A stretch of DNA of 64,000 bases from Devosia yakushimensis (lineage in GTDB: Bacteria; Pseudomonadota; Alphaproteobacteria; Rhizobiales; Devosiaceae). Positions 26,612 through 35,285 of the stretch are shown here, in pieces. The first letter of the stretch is position 1. Every line of letters begins with the position of its first letter. The position numbers and the translations under genes are program-made. The notes under the pieces were generated by a model. The model did no database searches, was not told the origin of the DNA, and saw only the letters and a list, made by a program, of their open reading frames with translations. Where the stretch lies: assembly GCF_030159855.1 (NCBI RefSeq), contig NZ_BSNG01000001.1:2480001-2544000 (forward strand). Direction: 5' to 3'.

Positions 26612-27898
26612 ATGTTTCGCATTCCCCGCCGCCAGTTTCTGCTGGGCAGCTCTATGCTTGCCGCATCCAGCGGGCTCGGCCTGTCGTCCGCCTTCGCACA
26701 ACAGGCTTCGCTGCGCCTGGCCTTTTGGGGCGGACAGGACCGTGCCAACCGGACCTATGCCGTCGTCGACAAGTTCACCGAAGAGAGTGGTGCGGAGATC
26801 GATGGCGAATTCATTGCCTGGGACGATTATTGGACGCGCCTGGCCACGCAGGTTTCAGGCGGCGCCGCGCCGGATATCTTGCAGATGGATTACCGCTATA
26901 TCGTTGAATATGCCTCGCGCGGCGCCATCGCACCGCTGGACGATTTCATCGGCAATGTACTGCAGCTGGACGATTTCGATGCCGACCAGATCGCGGGCGG
27001 GCGCGTCAATGGCAAGCTCTATGGCATTTCGCTGGGCAGCAATTCGGCCGCGATGATCTACAATGCGACGGTTTTTGAAGAGGTCGGCATAGCGCCACCC
27101 GATCTCACCACCACTTATGACGACTACCGCGTCATGGGCGAGGCCTTTGCCAGCGCCAATCTGCGCAATGGCATCAAGGTGCTTTCCGATTCATCGGGCA
27201 GCGATGTCATGCTGGAAAACTGGCTTCGTCAGAATGGCAGCGCCCTCTTTACGGCAGAAGGCATGATCGGCTTCGATGAGACCGCATTGGCCGAGTGGTT
27301 CCGTCTCTGGGCCGATCTGCGGGATGCCGGCGTGATCGTTTCGGCCGAAGACCAGGCGCTCAGCACGGCTTCGGCAGAAGCGAGCATGATCATCACCAAC
27401 AAGGCGGCTACGACGCCGATCCATTCCAACGAATTGGTGGTCTATCAGGGCATCAGCCCCGACAGACTCGGCCTGGCCAGCTATCCCTTGATCGGCGGTG
27501 GCGCCGGGGGACATTACCGTAAGCCTTCGCAATTCTTCTCGGTCAGCGGCACGTCGCAAAATGCGGAGCAAGCCGCAGCTTTCATTTCCTATTTCGTCAA
27601 CGACCCGGCTGCAGCAAAACTGCTGGGGGTCGAGCGCGGAGTGCCCTGCACCCAGACAGCCCGTGACGCCGTGGCCGATGAGCTGACCCCTGAAAGCCGC
27701 GCCGCACTTGATTTTGTCGCCTCGCTTGGCGAGCTGGTTGGCCCGCTGCCACCCTCCCCGCCTCCAGCCGCTGGTGAAGTCAGCAAGGCGCTCGGCAATA
27801 TCTCGCAGGAAATCGCCTTCGGCATGCGGTCTCCCGAGGAGGCGGCACAGGCATTCGTGGCCGACGCGGCGGCAATCCTGGCTCGCAGCAGCAGTTGA
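26612..27898 (+). CDS. family 1 sugar ABC transporter binding protein, orphan
   Basis: Exported binding protein of 428 residues. The N-terminus RRQFLLGSS is a twin-arginine (Tat) signal, with cleavage near AFAQQ at residue 31-33. The mature region (LRLAFWGGQDRANRTY, then EFIAWDDYW and GGAAPDILQMDYR) is of the family that binds oligosaccharides such as those from pectin or other plant glycans. ATG 26612 follows GGGAGG. No permease or ATPase genes accompany it: a terminator follows and the next genes read the other way. It must share a transporter encoded elsewhere, or be a sensor. Confidence 0.9.
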   Translation: MFRIPRRQFLLGSSMLAASSGLGLSSAFAQQASLRLAFWGGQDRANRTYAVVDKFTEESGAEIDGEFIAWDDYWTRLATQVSGGAAPDILQMDYRYIVEYASRGAIAPLDDFIGNVLQLDDFDADQIAGGRVNGKLYGISLGSNSAAMIYNATVFEEVGIAPPDLTTTYDDYRVMGEAFASANLRNGIKVLSDSSGSDVMLENWLRQNGSALFTAEGMIGFDETALAEWFRLWADLRDAGVIVSAEDQALSTASAEASMIITNKAATTPIHSNELVVYQGISPDRLGLASYPLIGGGAGGHYRKPSQFFSVSGTSQNAEQAAAFISYFVNDPAAAKLLGVERGVPCTQTARDAVADELTPESRAALDFVASLGELVGPLPPSPPPAAGEVSKALGNISQEIAFGMRSPEEAAQAFVADAAAILARSSS

Positions 27899-27904
27899 TG
27901 CTTG

Positions 27905-27931
27905 GGGCTGCCGGGGCCTGGCCGGCAGCCC
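27905..27931. terminator. bidirectional terminator-like hairpin
   Basis: Perfect 10-bp stem GGGCTGCCGG/CCGGCAGCCC with a 7-base loop in the 39-bp space between the converging binding-protein gene and the phn operon end. It can serve both transcripts; T-runs are lacking on either side. Confidence 0.6.
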
Positions 27932-27937
27932 GCATCG

Positions 27938-28774
27938 TCAGACCAACCTGGCGCGGATGCGGCGCGAGATCGCGTCGATTATGGCGACTGTCACCAGGAT
28001 CATCAGAATGATGAAAGCTGCCTGCTGCCAATTATTGATGCGGATACGGTCGGACAATTGCAGGCCGATGCCGCCGGCGCCCACAATGCCCAGAATAGTG
28101 GCGGAGCGGACATTGGATTCGAAGAAATAGAGCACGTGGCTCATCATCACCGGAAAGACCTGCGGCAGCACGCCCAGACGGACGACATGCAGTCCGCCGC
28201 CGCCTGACGCCCGCACACCATCGACCGGCTTCTTGTCGACATTTTCGATGGCTTCGGCGAAGAGCTTGCCCAAAACCATGACGTCGCCCACGGCGATGGC
28301 GAGCACGCCCGCGAAGGGGCCCAGGCCCACTGCGGAAACGAAAATCAGCGCCCAGACCAGTCCGTCAATGCCACGAAAGGCATCAAAGAAGCGGCGCAAG
28401 GTAAAATGGAACAGCCAGTTCGGCACGATGTTCTTGGCACCAAGAAAACCGAGCGGCACGGCAATCACCGCGGCGATGACGGTGCCGAGGAATGCCATGG
28501 CGATGGTTTCGAGCATCGCCCGACAATAGTCCCAAAAGCCGTCACCGGGCCAGGGCGGGATCATCAGGCCGACCAGCATGCCGAGCTTGGACAGGCCGTT
28601 GAAAATGCGCATAGGTGAAGCGTCGATCCACCATAGGGCGAAGGCGACCAGCCCGAGAAAAACCAGCCACAGGCTCCAGTCGCGCAGCCTGGCCAGCAGC
28701 GGGCGGGCGAAGATTTCCGGATTGGAACGCTTGAGCCGGGCAATGTCGGCGTGAAGGGCGACGGTCATGGTCAA
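27938..28774 (-). CDS. phnE: phosphonate ABC transporter permease PhnE (second copy)
   Basis: Membrane permease of 278 residues, last gene of the phosphonate locus. It has the PhnE pattern: ETIAMAFLGTVIAAVIAVPLGF (about 88-109), LVWALIFVSAVGLGPFAGVLAI and the EAA-like ATPase contact loop (VDGVRASGGGGLHVVRLGVLPQ, about 180-201). It is related to, but distinct from, the permease directly upstream, with which it overlaps by four bases; the two probably form a heterodimeric channel for phosphonates. Confidence 0.94.
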   Translation of the reverse strand: MTMTVALHADIARLKRSNPEIFARPLLARLRDWSLWLVFLGLVAFALWWIDASPMRIFNGLSKLGMLVGLMIPPWPGDGFWDYCRAMLETIAMAFLGTVIAAVIAVPLGFLGAKNIVPNWLFHFTLRRFFDAFRGIDGLVWALIFVSAVGLGPFAGVLAIAVGDVMVLGKLFAEAIENVDKKPVDGVRASGGGGLHVVRLGVLPQVFPVMMSHVLYFFESNVRSATILGIVGAGGIGLQLSDRIRINNWQQAAFIILMILVTVAIIDAISRRIRARLV

Positions 28775-29682
28775 GCGCTCCCGGTCAGGTCGTGGCCGAT
28801 CAGGCGATGACGGATGAATTCACACAGGATGTCGATGACCGAGGTGGTGGCGATCAATAGCAGCATGATGGCGGAGATATCGGTATATTCGAATTGGCGG
28901 ATGGCGACGTAGAGGTCCTGCCCGATGCCGCCGGCCCCCACAATGCCCAGTGCCGAAGCACCACGAACATTGATCTCGAAGCGCAGCAGCAGATAGCTGG
29001 CATAATTCGGCAGGGCCTGCGGCACGACGGCGAGACGCATGACCATGGGCCAGTTTCCACCGGCAGCGCGGACGCCCTCGATGGGTCGCGGATCGACGTT
29101 TTCGTTGACCTCGGCAAAGAGCTTGCCGAGCGATCCGGCGGTGTGCACGGCAATGGCCAAAACACCAGCAAAGGGGCCTAGCCCGAAGGCGAAGACAAAG
29201 ATCAGCGCAAAGACCAGCTCGGGCACAGTGCGGCAGAATTCGAGCGTGCGCCGCGCGATGAAATAGACACTACCGTTTGCAACGAGATTGCGTGACGCGG
29301 GAAAGCACAGCGCCAGGGCCAGGAGACCGCCCAGGACAGTGCCGGCGAAGCCCATCAGGATGGTTTCGAGCAAAAGCCGCAGCCAGTAATTCAGCCCCCA
29401 ATACCAATCGGCCATATCGGCCCCGAAGGTCGCAATAGACAGTTTGGGGAGGGTCCCTGCGATATAGTTCCACGCCATGGGCAAGCCCTTGACAAGGCCG
29501 GGCAGGCTGAAATCGCTGGCATTGATGGAGGCCAGGAGAGCAGCGAAAAACAGGAGTGCATAGCCCAGCGTCCAGAACAGACGGGTCGATTGCTCCCGGC
29601 GATAGCGGCCTTCAAATGAAAGCAGCCTTTCCTGCTGGGTCGTAGAGGCACGTAGGCCGCCTGCGGGGGTGAGTACGGACAT
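28771..29682 (-). CDS. phnE: phosphonate ABC transporter permease PhnE (first copy)
   Basis: Membrane permease of 303 residues. The start at 29682 is chosen because GGGAGGG lies just upstream; the frame continues to 29730, which would add 16 residues. Family marks are ETILMGFAGTVLGGLLALAL (about 122-141), LVFALIFVFAFGLGPFAGVLAI and GVRAAGGNWPMVMRLAVVPQ. It works with the second PhnE, PhnC and PhnD in uptake of phosphonates or phosphate esters. Confidence 0.93.
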   Translation of the reverse strand: MSVLTPAGGLRASTTQQERLLSFEGRYRREQSTRLFWTLGYALLFFAALLASINASDFSLPGLVKGLPMAWNYIAGTLPKLSIATFGADMADWYWGLNYWLRLLLETILMGFAGTVLGGLLALALCFPASRNLVANGSVYFIARRTLEFCRTVPELVFALIFVFAFGLGPFAGVLAIAVHTAGSLGKLFAEVNENVDPRPIEGVRAAGGNWPMVMRLAVVPQALPNYASYLLLRFEINVRGASALGIVGAGGIGQDLYVAIRQFEYTDISAIMLLLIATTSVIDILCEFIRHRLIGHDLTGSA

Positions 29683-29740
29683 GAGCCCTCCCAAAATGAC
29701 AAGACCGGCACGCTTGGGCGTACCGGTCAAAAGGGTCGAG

Positions 29741-30661
29741 TCAGTTGGCGTTGCGGCGACGCTCTTCGGCGTTGAATTCAGTGATGGCGATCACATCGAG
29801 ATAGTCTTCGTGCTTGGCTTCGACATAGCCACTCGAGCTGCCGCGCTGATAGGCATCGAAGCCTTCCGGGTCCTTTTCGGGGAAAGCCATGAGGGCGGCC
29901 TTGAATTCGTCCTGCAATTCCTGCGGCAGGCTGGTCAGCATCATAACCGGCGTGTTGGGGATAACCGGCGAGGTCCAGACGACGCGAACGGCCCCCTTCG
30001 GGATCAGACCCTTGGTTTCCATGGTCTGGATCGTGCCGGATGTTTCGTTGCGCCAGGAGGTGGCAACGGCCTCGAACGTGCCGTTGACGAGCGCCATGAC
30101 ACTCTGCTCGTGGCCGCCCGAAAAGGCCACTTCGCTGAAATATTCGTCGGCACTGGTGCCCATGGCAGTGGCGAGATAATAGGAGGGAACGGCATAGCCC
30201 GAGGTCGAATTGGGATCGGCAAAGGCGAAGGATTTGCCTTTCAGATCCTCGATGGTCTTGTATTCGCTGTCGGCGCGCACGGCGATCACCGAATAATAGC
30301 CCAGATTGCCTTCGCCATCGAGCGTCACGGCGACTGGTGCGATCCCCTCGCCCATGATCTTGCGAGCCAGCGCATAGGCAGCTGGACCAACCGAAGCGAT
30401 CTGAACATGGCCGGACCGCATGGCCTCAACCACGGCCGCATAGTCGGTGCCGCGCACGATATTGACCGGGACTCCCAGCTCACGGCTGAGATAGTCGGCA
30501 TAGGGCTGGGTGCGGGCGATGGCGTCGGTTTCATTCTCGCTTGAGGAAATACCGATGGTGAGTTCGGGGTATTGCTCGCGCCAATCCTGCGCCAGAACGG
30601 GGGAAACGAGGGCGGCCGAAAGCAGTACGGCCGCAGCACTGCGGCGCACGAAAGTAAACAT
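29741..30661 (-). CDS. phnD: phosphonate-binding periplasmic protein PhnD
   Basis: Exported receptor of 306 residues with a signal peptide of about 24 residues (VLAQDW). The mature region starts LTIGISSSENETDAIARTQP and contains YLSRELGVPVNIVRGTDYAAVVEAM (about 55-79) and SFAFADPNSTSGYAVPSYYL, the phosphonate/phosphate pocket. The start at 30661 is set by the signal peptide; the longer frame to 30772 adds a hydrophilic stretch and overlaps phnC. It lies between phnC and phnE in the common order. Confidence 0.94.
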   Translation of the reverse strand: MFTFVRRSAAAVLLSAALVSPVLAQDWREQYPELTIGISSSENETDAIARTQPYADYLSRELGVPVNIVRGTDYAAVVEAMRSGHVQIASVGPAAYALARKIMGEGIAPVAVTLDGEGNLGYYSVIAVRADSEYKTIEDLKGKSFAFADPNSTSGYAVPSYYLATAMGTSADEYFSEVAFSGGHEQSVMALVNGTFEAVATSWRNETSGTIQTMETKGLIPKGAVRVVWTSPVIPNTPVMMLTSLPQELQDEFKAALMAFPEKDPEGFDAYQRGSSSGYVEAKHEDYLDVIAITEFNAEERRRNAN

Positions 30662-30743
30662 TGATGTAGCTCCGAGGGGTTGGAGAGGCGACGCCCAGGG
30701 CCAACCGACATTCAACTGATGCTGAGCCGAATGTCGGTCGGTC

Positions 30744-31568
30744 CTAGTGCGCCACCTCCATCTGTCGTTCACCGGCAGGCGCCGGGTTTGTCGCGGCCAT
30801 GGTCGAGGTCAGGGACTCGTCCACGGCCATATCCGTGTCGTCACCGTAGATTTGCTGGATAACAGAGCTGGTCAGTTGATTGGGCGTGCCGTCGAAGACG
30901 ACGCGTCCTTGCGCCATGCCAACAATGCGGTCGCAATAGGCACGTGCGGCATCAAGTGTGTGCAGATTGCAGATGACGGTTATCTTGTCCTGCTTGTTGA
31001 TGGTGCGCAGCGCGTCCATCACCAGGCGGGCATTGCGGGGGTCGAGTGAGGCGATCGGCTCGTCGGCTAGGATCAGGCTCGGCTTTTGCATGAGGGCCCG
31101 GGCAATGGCCACGCGCTGCTGCTGGCCGCCAGACAGGGTATCGGCCCGCTGCAGGGCCTGCGAGAGCAGGTCGAGACGGTCGAGCGCCAGGGCGGCATTG
31201 GCCCGGTCGGCAGACGAAAAGCGCTTGAACATGACGGGCAGCGTAGCGGCAGTGCCGATGCGGCCGATCATGACATTGGTCAGGACGTCGAGCCGATTGA
31301 CCAGGTTGAACTGCTGGAAAATCATGGCGCATCGCGCCCGCCAGGCCCGCAGTGCCTTGCCATCGAGCGCACCGACATCGGTATCGCCATAGACGATCCT
31401 GCCTTCGCCGACACTGGCGAGGCGGTTGATCAGCCGGAGCAGGGTCGACTTGCCGGCACCTGACCGGCCGATCACGCCCACCATCTGGCCAGGGAGAAAA
31501 TCGAGCGACACGGCGTTGACGGCGATCGTATCGCCGAAGCGCTTGGTGACTTTTCTGAGTTCGAGCAT
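30744..31568 (-). CDS. phnC: phosphonate ABC transporter ATPase PhnC
   Basis: ATPase of 274 residues: Walker A GRSGAGKST (about 36-44), the PhnC-typical FQQFNLVNRLDVLTNV, signature LSGGQQQRV and Walker B ILADEPIASLD. First gene of the phnCDEE uptake block, 55 bases downstream of phnM's end. A second Pho-box/palindrome pair at 31629-31654 precedes it, so it may have its own phosphate-controlled promoter as well as read-through from phnM. Confidence 0.94.
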   Translation of the reverse strand: MLELRKVTKRFGDTIAVNAVSLDFLPGQMVGVIGRSGAGKSTLLRLINRLASVGEGRIVYGDTDVGALDGKALRAWRARCAMIFQQFNLVNRLDVLTNVMIGRIGTAATLPVMFKRFSSADRANAALALDRLDLLSQALQRADTLSGGQQQRVAIARALMQKPSLILADEPIASLDPRNARLVMDALRTINKQDKITVICNLHTLDAARAYCDRIVGMAQGRVVFDGTPNQLTSSVIQQIYGDDTDMAVDESLTSTMAATNPAPAGERQMEVAH

Positions 31569-31623
31569 ATCTCCACCCTGCGTTCTTGCCGTGGTCTGAA
31601 ACTAGCGCGTCTCAGTGACAGCA

Positions 31624-32823
31624 TTAACTCATTCGAATGACATGCTCGTGACGCGTCGCAATGCCTGGAAAAGCTAGGCTGCCGTCGGAATGGACAGGAC
31701 GGCCGCGCGACAGCGTTGCGTGAACGCGGCCGACGCCGGTATCGCTGGCAACCAGCAGATCGGCCCGAAGGCCGGCGCGAATTTCGCCGCGATCTTCAAG
31801 GCCGAGCGCGCGAGCCGGATTGAGCGAGGTGAGGCGCGCGGCGCCCGCCAGGCCATCGGGATCGGTCTTGGCCAAAACCAGAACGGCCGGCAGCATGGCC
31901 GAGGGGTGGTAATCGGCGGCGAGCAGGTCGAGCACGCCGGCCTCATGCGCCGCACGAGCTGACAGATTGCCCGAATAGGACTGGCCGCGCAGCGCATTGG
32001 GGGCGCCCATGGCATTGAGCATGCCGCGTCTATGCGCTTCCTGCGCTGCTTCGAGCGTCACCGGAAATTCGCTGATATTGGCGCCGAGCTGGTCCATCAG
32101 CTCGACCTTTTCGATGGTGTCGTCGTCGTGACTCGCCACCGGCACGCCGTGCAAAGCGCAATATTGGGTGATGGCACGCAAGGTTGCGGTCATGTCGCCG
32201 GCCGTTGCCTGGCGGTCGCGGATGCGCTGCTGCAATTGTTCGGCCGCGACTTCGAGCGAAACGCCCTTATTCTTGGAAATGTTGGCGGCCTGCAATTCGA
32301 GGTCGCGATATTGCCCCTGCCCGGGGGTGTGGTCGCAGAGGGAAACCAGATCGACAGAGCCTTCGCCGACCAGTTCCTTGACCACGGACAGGGCTGCCGG
32401 GAAGGTCACTTCGAAGCGGGCATGCACGCGGTGGTCGATCAGCAGGTTCGGCCGGGCTGCGACAACGGCGCGGATCATTTCGCTGGTGAAATCGTAGGAG
32501 CGCATGTGGCCATAGGTAGAGCCGGGCGCGAAGGAGAGCGAGGCATAGGCGGTGGTGATGCCGCTGGTTGCCAGCTTCATGTCGAGATCGCGCAGGCCCA
32601 TTTCCATGGGCATGCGGACGCCGGGACGCGGCTCGATCTCGCGCTCGATCATGTCGCCATGCATGTCGATCATGCCTGGCATCAGGATGAGACCATGGCC
32701 ATTTACGGCAGCGCCATCGACCGGTGTCTCGCTGATTTCGGCGATCAGGCCATCTTCGATACGCAGCGCGCCGCGGTCGATCACCCGGTCGGAGAGGACA
32801 ATACGAAAATCAGAGAGCCACAT
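31624..32823 (-). CDS. phnM: alpha-D-ribose 1-methylphosphonate 5-triphosphate diphosphatase PhnM
   Basis: Amidohydrolase of 399 residues that removes pyrophosphate from the ribose-phosphonate triphosphate intermediate, giving the substrate of the C-P lyase core. Metal-binding HxD-like segment GMIDMHGDMIERE lies near residue 59, with later SLCDHTPGQGQY, VASHDDDTIEKV and LAADYHPSAML. ATG 32823 (MWLSDFRIV) overlaps phnL by 14 bases; the frame extends further upstream, inside phnL. The C-terminal codons overlap the regulatory palindrome and Pho box for phnC. Confidence 0.94.
   Translation of the reverse strand: MWLSDFRIVLSDRVIDRGALRIEDGLIAEISETPVDGAAVNGHGLILMPGMIDMHGDMIEREIEPRPGVRMPMEMGLRDLDMKLATSGITTAYASLSFAPGSTYGHMRSYDFTSEMIRAVVAARPNLLIDHRVHARFEVTFPAALSVVKELVGEGSVDLVSLCDHTPGQGQYRDLELQAANISKNKGVSLEVAAEQLQQRIRDRQATAGDMTATLRAITQYCALHGVPVASHDDDTIEKVELMDQLGANISEFPVTLEAAQEAHRRGMLNAMGAPNALRGQSYSGNLSARAAHEAGVLDLLAADYHPSAMLPAVLVLAKTDPDGLAGAARLTSLNPARALGLEDRGEIRAGLRADLLVASDTGVGRVHATLSRGRPVHSDGSLAFPGIATRHEHVIRMS
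31629..31640. promoter_or_regulatory. candidate PhnF operator upstream of phnC
   Basis: Twelve-bp perfect palindrome TCATTCGAATGA, the core of the 16-bp palindrome found before phnF at 38100-38115. It lies in the last codons of phnM and runs into the Pho box at 31637-31654, 61 bases upstream of phnC. Sharing between the two phn promoters suggests binding by PhnF. Confidence 0.55.
31637..31654 (-). promoter_or_regulatory. candidate PhoB box upstream of phnC
   Basis: On the minus strand GCGTCAC-GAGC-ATGTCAT fits the Pho-box layout of two 7-mers (consensus CTGTCAT) spaced by four bases, so the GTCA cores repeat every 11 bases. It has the same form, strand and relation to a TTCGAA palindrome as the box before phnF. 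Confidence 0.55.
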
Positions 32824-33544
32824 AATCTTCTTGCTCGCTTTGGTCGGAAACGACACTGGTGTTGAGGTTGATTTCACGGTCGATCAGCTCGGCCACGTCG
32901 CCAGGATGGTGGAAGACACCGATAATGGCGACGCCTTGCGCCTTGAGATCGCTCAGCCGACGGATAAGCGCGGCGCGGGCTCCGGCGTCAAGCGAGGCTG
33001 TCGGCTCGTCGAGCAAGAGCAACCGCTGCGGCAGGATGAGCGCGCGGGCTAGATTGACCTTCTGCTGCTCGCCGCCCGAAAACGTGCTGGGATAGGCCCG
33101 CCACAGCTCGGGACGCACGCCGAACTGGTCGAGCCAGTGGCGCGCCTGGTCCAGAGCTTCGGCCGGGTCGTGGCCGGCAAGGCGCAGCGGCTCGGCCACG
33201 ATATCCTGCGCTGCGACGCGGGGCCGGGCATTAAGGAACTGGGTGACGAAGCCGATTTCCTGCCGTCGCAGCAGGGCGATATCGACGTCAGCGGCAGTGG
33301 CCAGATCGATGTCGCCATGGCTGGAGCGATACCAGACATGCCCGCCCACCGGCAGGTAAGAACGCCAGATGGTGCGCAGAAGCGTCGATTTACCCGCGCC
33401 GTTATGGCCGCGCAGCAGCAGGAACTCGCCTTCATGCAGGTCGAAGCTCACATCTTCGAAGGCATGCAGCATGCTATCGAGGTGGTACATGCGGAAAGTC
33501 TTGGTCAGGCGCTCGACACGCAGCAGGGGGGATGAAGCCGTCAT
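32810..33544 (-). CDS. phnL: C-P lyase complex ATPase PhnL
   Basis: ABC-type ATPase of 244 residues, not a transporter subunit: PhnL associates with the C-P lyase core and is needed for the first ribosyl transfer step. Walker A GHNGAGKST (about 45-53), EIGFVTQFLNARPRVAAQDI (about 93-112) typical of PhnL, signature FSGGEQQKV and Walker B LLLLDEPTASLD. It lies between phnK and phnM. Confidence 0.93.
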   Translation of the reverse strand: MTASSPLLRVERLTKTFRMYHLDSMLHAFEDVSFDLHEGEFLLLRGHNGAGKSTLLRTIWRSYLPVGGHVWYRSSHGDIDLATAADVDIALLRRQEIGFVTQFLNARPRVAAQDIVAEPLRLAGHDPAEALDQARHWLDQFGVRPELWRAYPSTFSGGEQQKVNLARALILPQRLLLLDEPTASLDAGARAALIRRLSDLKAQGVAIIGVFHHPGDVAELIDREINLNTSVVSDQSEQEDYVAL

Positions 33545-33552
33545 GGGACCCT

Positions 33553-34374
33553 CTAGAGTTTGGCGTGAACGAGTTGCTGGGTATAGGGGTGCTGGGGATC
33601 CTGGAACACCTGGTCGGCCAGGCCCTGCTCCACCACCTCGCCATGCCGCATCACCATGACACGGTCCGCCATCGTGCGGATGACGCCCAGGTCGTGGCTG
33701 ACCAAGACCATGGTGATCTTGCGATCCCGTTGCAGGCGCTTGAGCGTATCGAGTACCAGCGCCTGCACGCTGACATCGAGGCCCGTTGTCGGCTCATCGA
33801 GCAGCAACAGGGCCGGCTCGAGCGCGATGGCCTTGGCCAGTTGCACGCGCTGTTGCATACCGCCGGACAATTCGATCGGCCGGGCATCCATGCGGGCCAG
33901 CGGGAATTCGGAGGCATCCAGAGCCTCGCGCGCCTTGCCGCGCAGCACATCGAAGCTGCGCTCGCCGGCAATCAGCAGGCGCTCGGCGACATTGCCGCTG
34001 GAACTATGCCGCATCAGCAGGCCAAGATGAGGGTTCTGGTAGACGATGCCGATGTGCCGGGCGCAGAGCATGCGCCTTTCATAACGGCTCAGGTCGAACA
34101 GATTGCCATCGGCACGCTGCGGCAGGCGCAAGTGGTAATCGCCGTTTTCAGGCGTGTCTTCCAAATTCATCATGCGCAGCAGGGTGGACTTTCCCGAGCC
34201 GCTTTCGCCCACAATGCCCATGACTTCGCCGGGATAGACGGCGGCATCGACATTATGCAGAGCGCGCACGTCGCCATAGCGCTTGGAAATGGCGCGCATG
34301 GTGAGCAGCGGTTCGGATTGCATCAGGCGTGGGGCAGTGCGCTCCAGCGCAATTGGCGTAACCTCGAGATTCAT
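33553..34374 (-). CDS. phnK: C-P lyase complex ATPase PhnK
   Basis: ABC-type ATPase of 273 residues that docks on the PhnJ part of the core complex in E. coli. Walker A GESGSGKST (about 55-63), the PhnK-typical IVYQNPHLGLLMRHSSSGNVAER (split here, about 108-130), signature LSGGMQQRV and Walker B LLLDEPTTGLD. The ATG overlaps the phnJ stop (ATGA). The N-terminus is about 20 residues longer than usual; an in-frame ATG at 34323 would match the family better. Confidence 0.93.
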   Translation of the reverse strand: MNLEVTPIALERTAPRLMQSEPLLTMRAISKRYGDVRALHNVDAAVYPGEVMGIVGESGSGKSTLLRMMNLEDTPENGDYHLRLPQRADGNLFDLSRYERRMLCARHIGIVYQNPHLGLLMRHSSSGNVAERLLIAGERSFDVLRGKAREALDASEFPLARMDARPIELSGGMQQRVQLAKAIALEPALLLLDEPTTGLDVSVQALVLDTLKRLQRDRKITMVLVSHDLGVIRTMADRVMVMRHGEVVEQGLADQVFQDPQHPYTQQLVHAKL

Positions 34375-35285
34375 GCGGAGAACTCCCCATTGCGGTACCA
34401 GGTGGGACCGATCATCGCCGGCTCGCCCTGGGCCTGCTGGATGGCTTTGATCCCCAGGCTGCTATCGGACACTTCGAAGGCCGATCCACCGCCTTCTATC
34501 GGCAGCTCGTTCATGAAATAGCCCGCAACGCCCGATCGCTGGCAGACCAGCTCCGCATGATCCTCGACGCGATAGGGCCGGTCGGAGAACACCAGCGGCT
34601 CGACCCGAGTAAAGGGGGGCACGGCGAAGAGGCGTTTTTCGCGGCCGGCCGACAGGAATGTCAGATGCCTAGCCATGTTGAGCTTGGGCACATCCCAGCG
34701 GGGAATTGGTGATGGTGTCATGACATGACGGCCATTGACCATGCTGGGATAGGCCGCGCCCTGCATGATCCGGCCCTTGCGTACGATCTGCTCGTAGAGC
34801 GTCAACCAGAGTTTGCCGTAGTCGGCGTCGGCATGCATCTGGCGGGCAATCGAGATGTTGGGTTCAACGCCACGCAGCGGCTCGGGATTGGGCACCTGCA
34901 GCACCAGTATCTGGTCGTCGCGCAGTGTCTCCTCGGGCACGCGATGGCGCGACTGCACGATGGAGGCGGCAAGGGTATCCGTAGTCTCCGACGCGCCGGA
35001 AACCCGGCTGATGAAGCGCCGGATGGAGGCCGCGTTGACCCCGTCATCGGAACCCTGGTCGATGACCTTGATGTTGGATGCCGGGTTGACCAGGGTCAGG
35101 GTGACCTGCAAGCCCCCCGTGCCCCAGCCGCGGGCCATGGGCACTTCGCGGCTGGCATAGGGCATCTGGCAGCCGGGCACGGCGATGGCCTTGAGCATCT
35201 TGCGGCGCAGTTCACGCTTGGCCGAGGCATCGAGAAAGCCATAGCTGGTGGCGGCCCAGGGTTTGGTGAGGGCGGCAAGGGTCAT
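34371..35285 (-). CDS. phnJ: PhnJ homologue (C-P lyase subunit) lacking most cluster cysteines
   Basis: Protein of 304 residues clearly homologous to PhnJ, the subunit that breaks the carbon-phosphorus bond: WGTGGLQ, KVIDQGSDDGVNAASIR, VPNPEPLRGVEP, MTPSPIPRWDVPK and GREKRLFAVPPFTRVE are all present, and Gly38 (VPGCQ) matches the radical-bearing Gly32 of E. coli. However, the C-terminal block that in E. coli holds Cys241, Cys244, Cys266 and Cys272 reads ELVCQRS then FEVSDSSLG. Only one of the four (C248) remains, and the whole protein has just two cysteines (39, 248). The frame is intact on both sides. C-terminus is about 20 residues longer than in E. coli. Either a distinct chemistry or an inactive subunit. 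Confidence 0.9.
   Translation of the reverse strand: MTLAALTKPWAATSYGFLDASAKRELRRKMLKAIAVPGCQMPYASREVPMARGWGTGGLQVTLTLVNPASNIKVIDQGSDDGVNAASIRRFISRVSGASETTDTLAASIVQSRHRVPEETLRDDQILVLQVPNPEPLRGVEPNISIARQMHADADYGKLWLTLYEQIVRKGRIMQGAAYPSMVNGRHVMTPSPIPRWDVPKLNMARHLTFLSAGREKRLFAVPPFTRVEPLVFSDRPYRVEDHAELVCQRSGVAGYFMNELPIEGGGSAFEVSDSSLGIKAIQQAQGEPAMIGPTWYRNGEFSA

Noticed and set aside
34371..34620. Frameshift as the cause of the missing PhnJ cysteines
   Set aside because: Homology to PhnJ continues in the same frame before and after each lost Cys (PPFTRVE, NEL, FEVSD), and the C-terminus is of plausible length, so a simple indel does not explain it.
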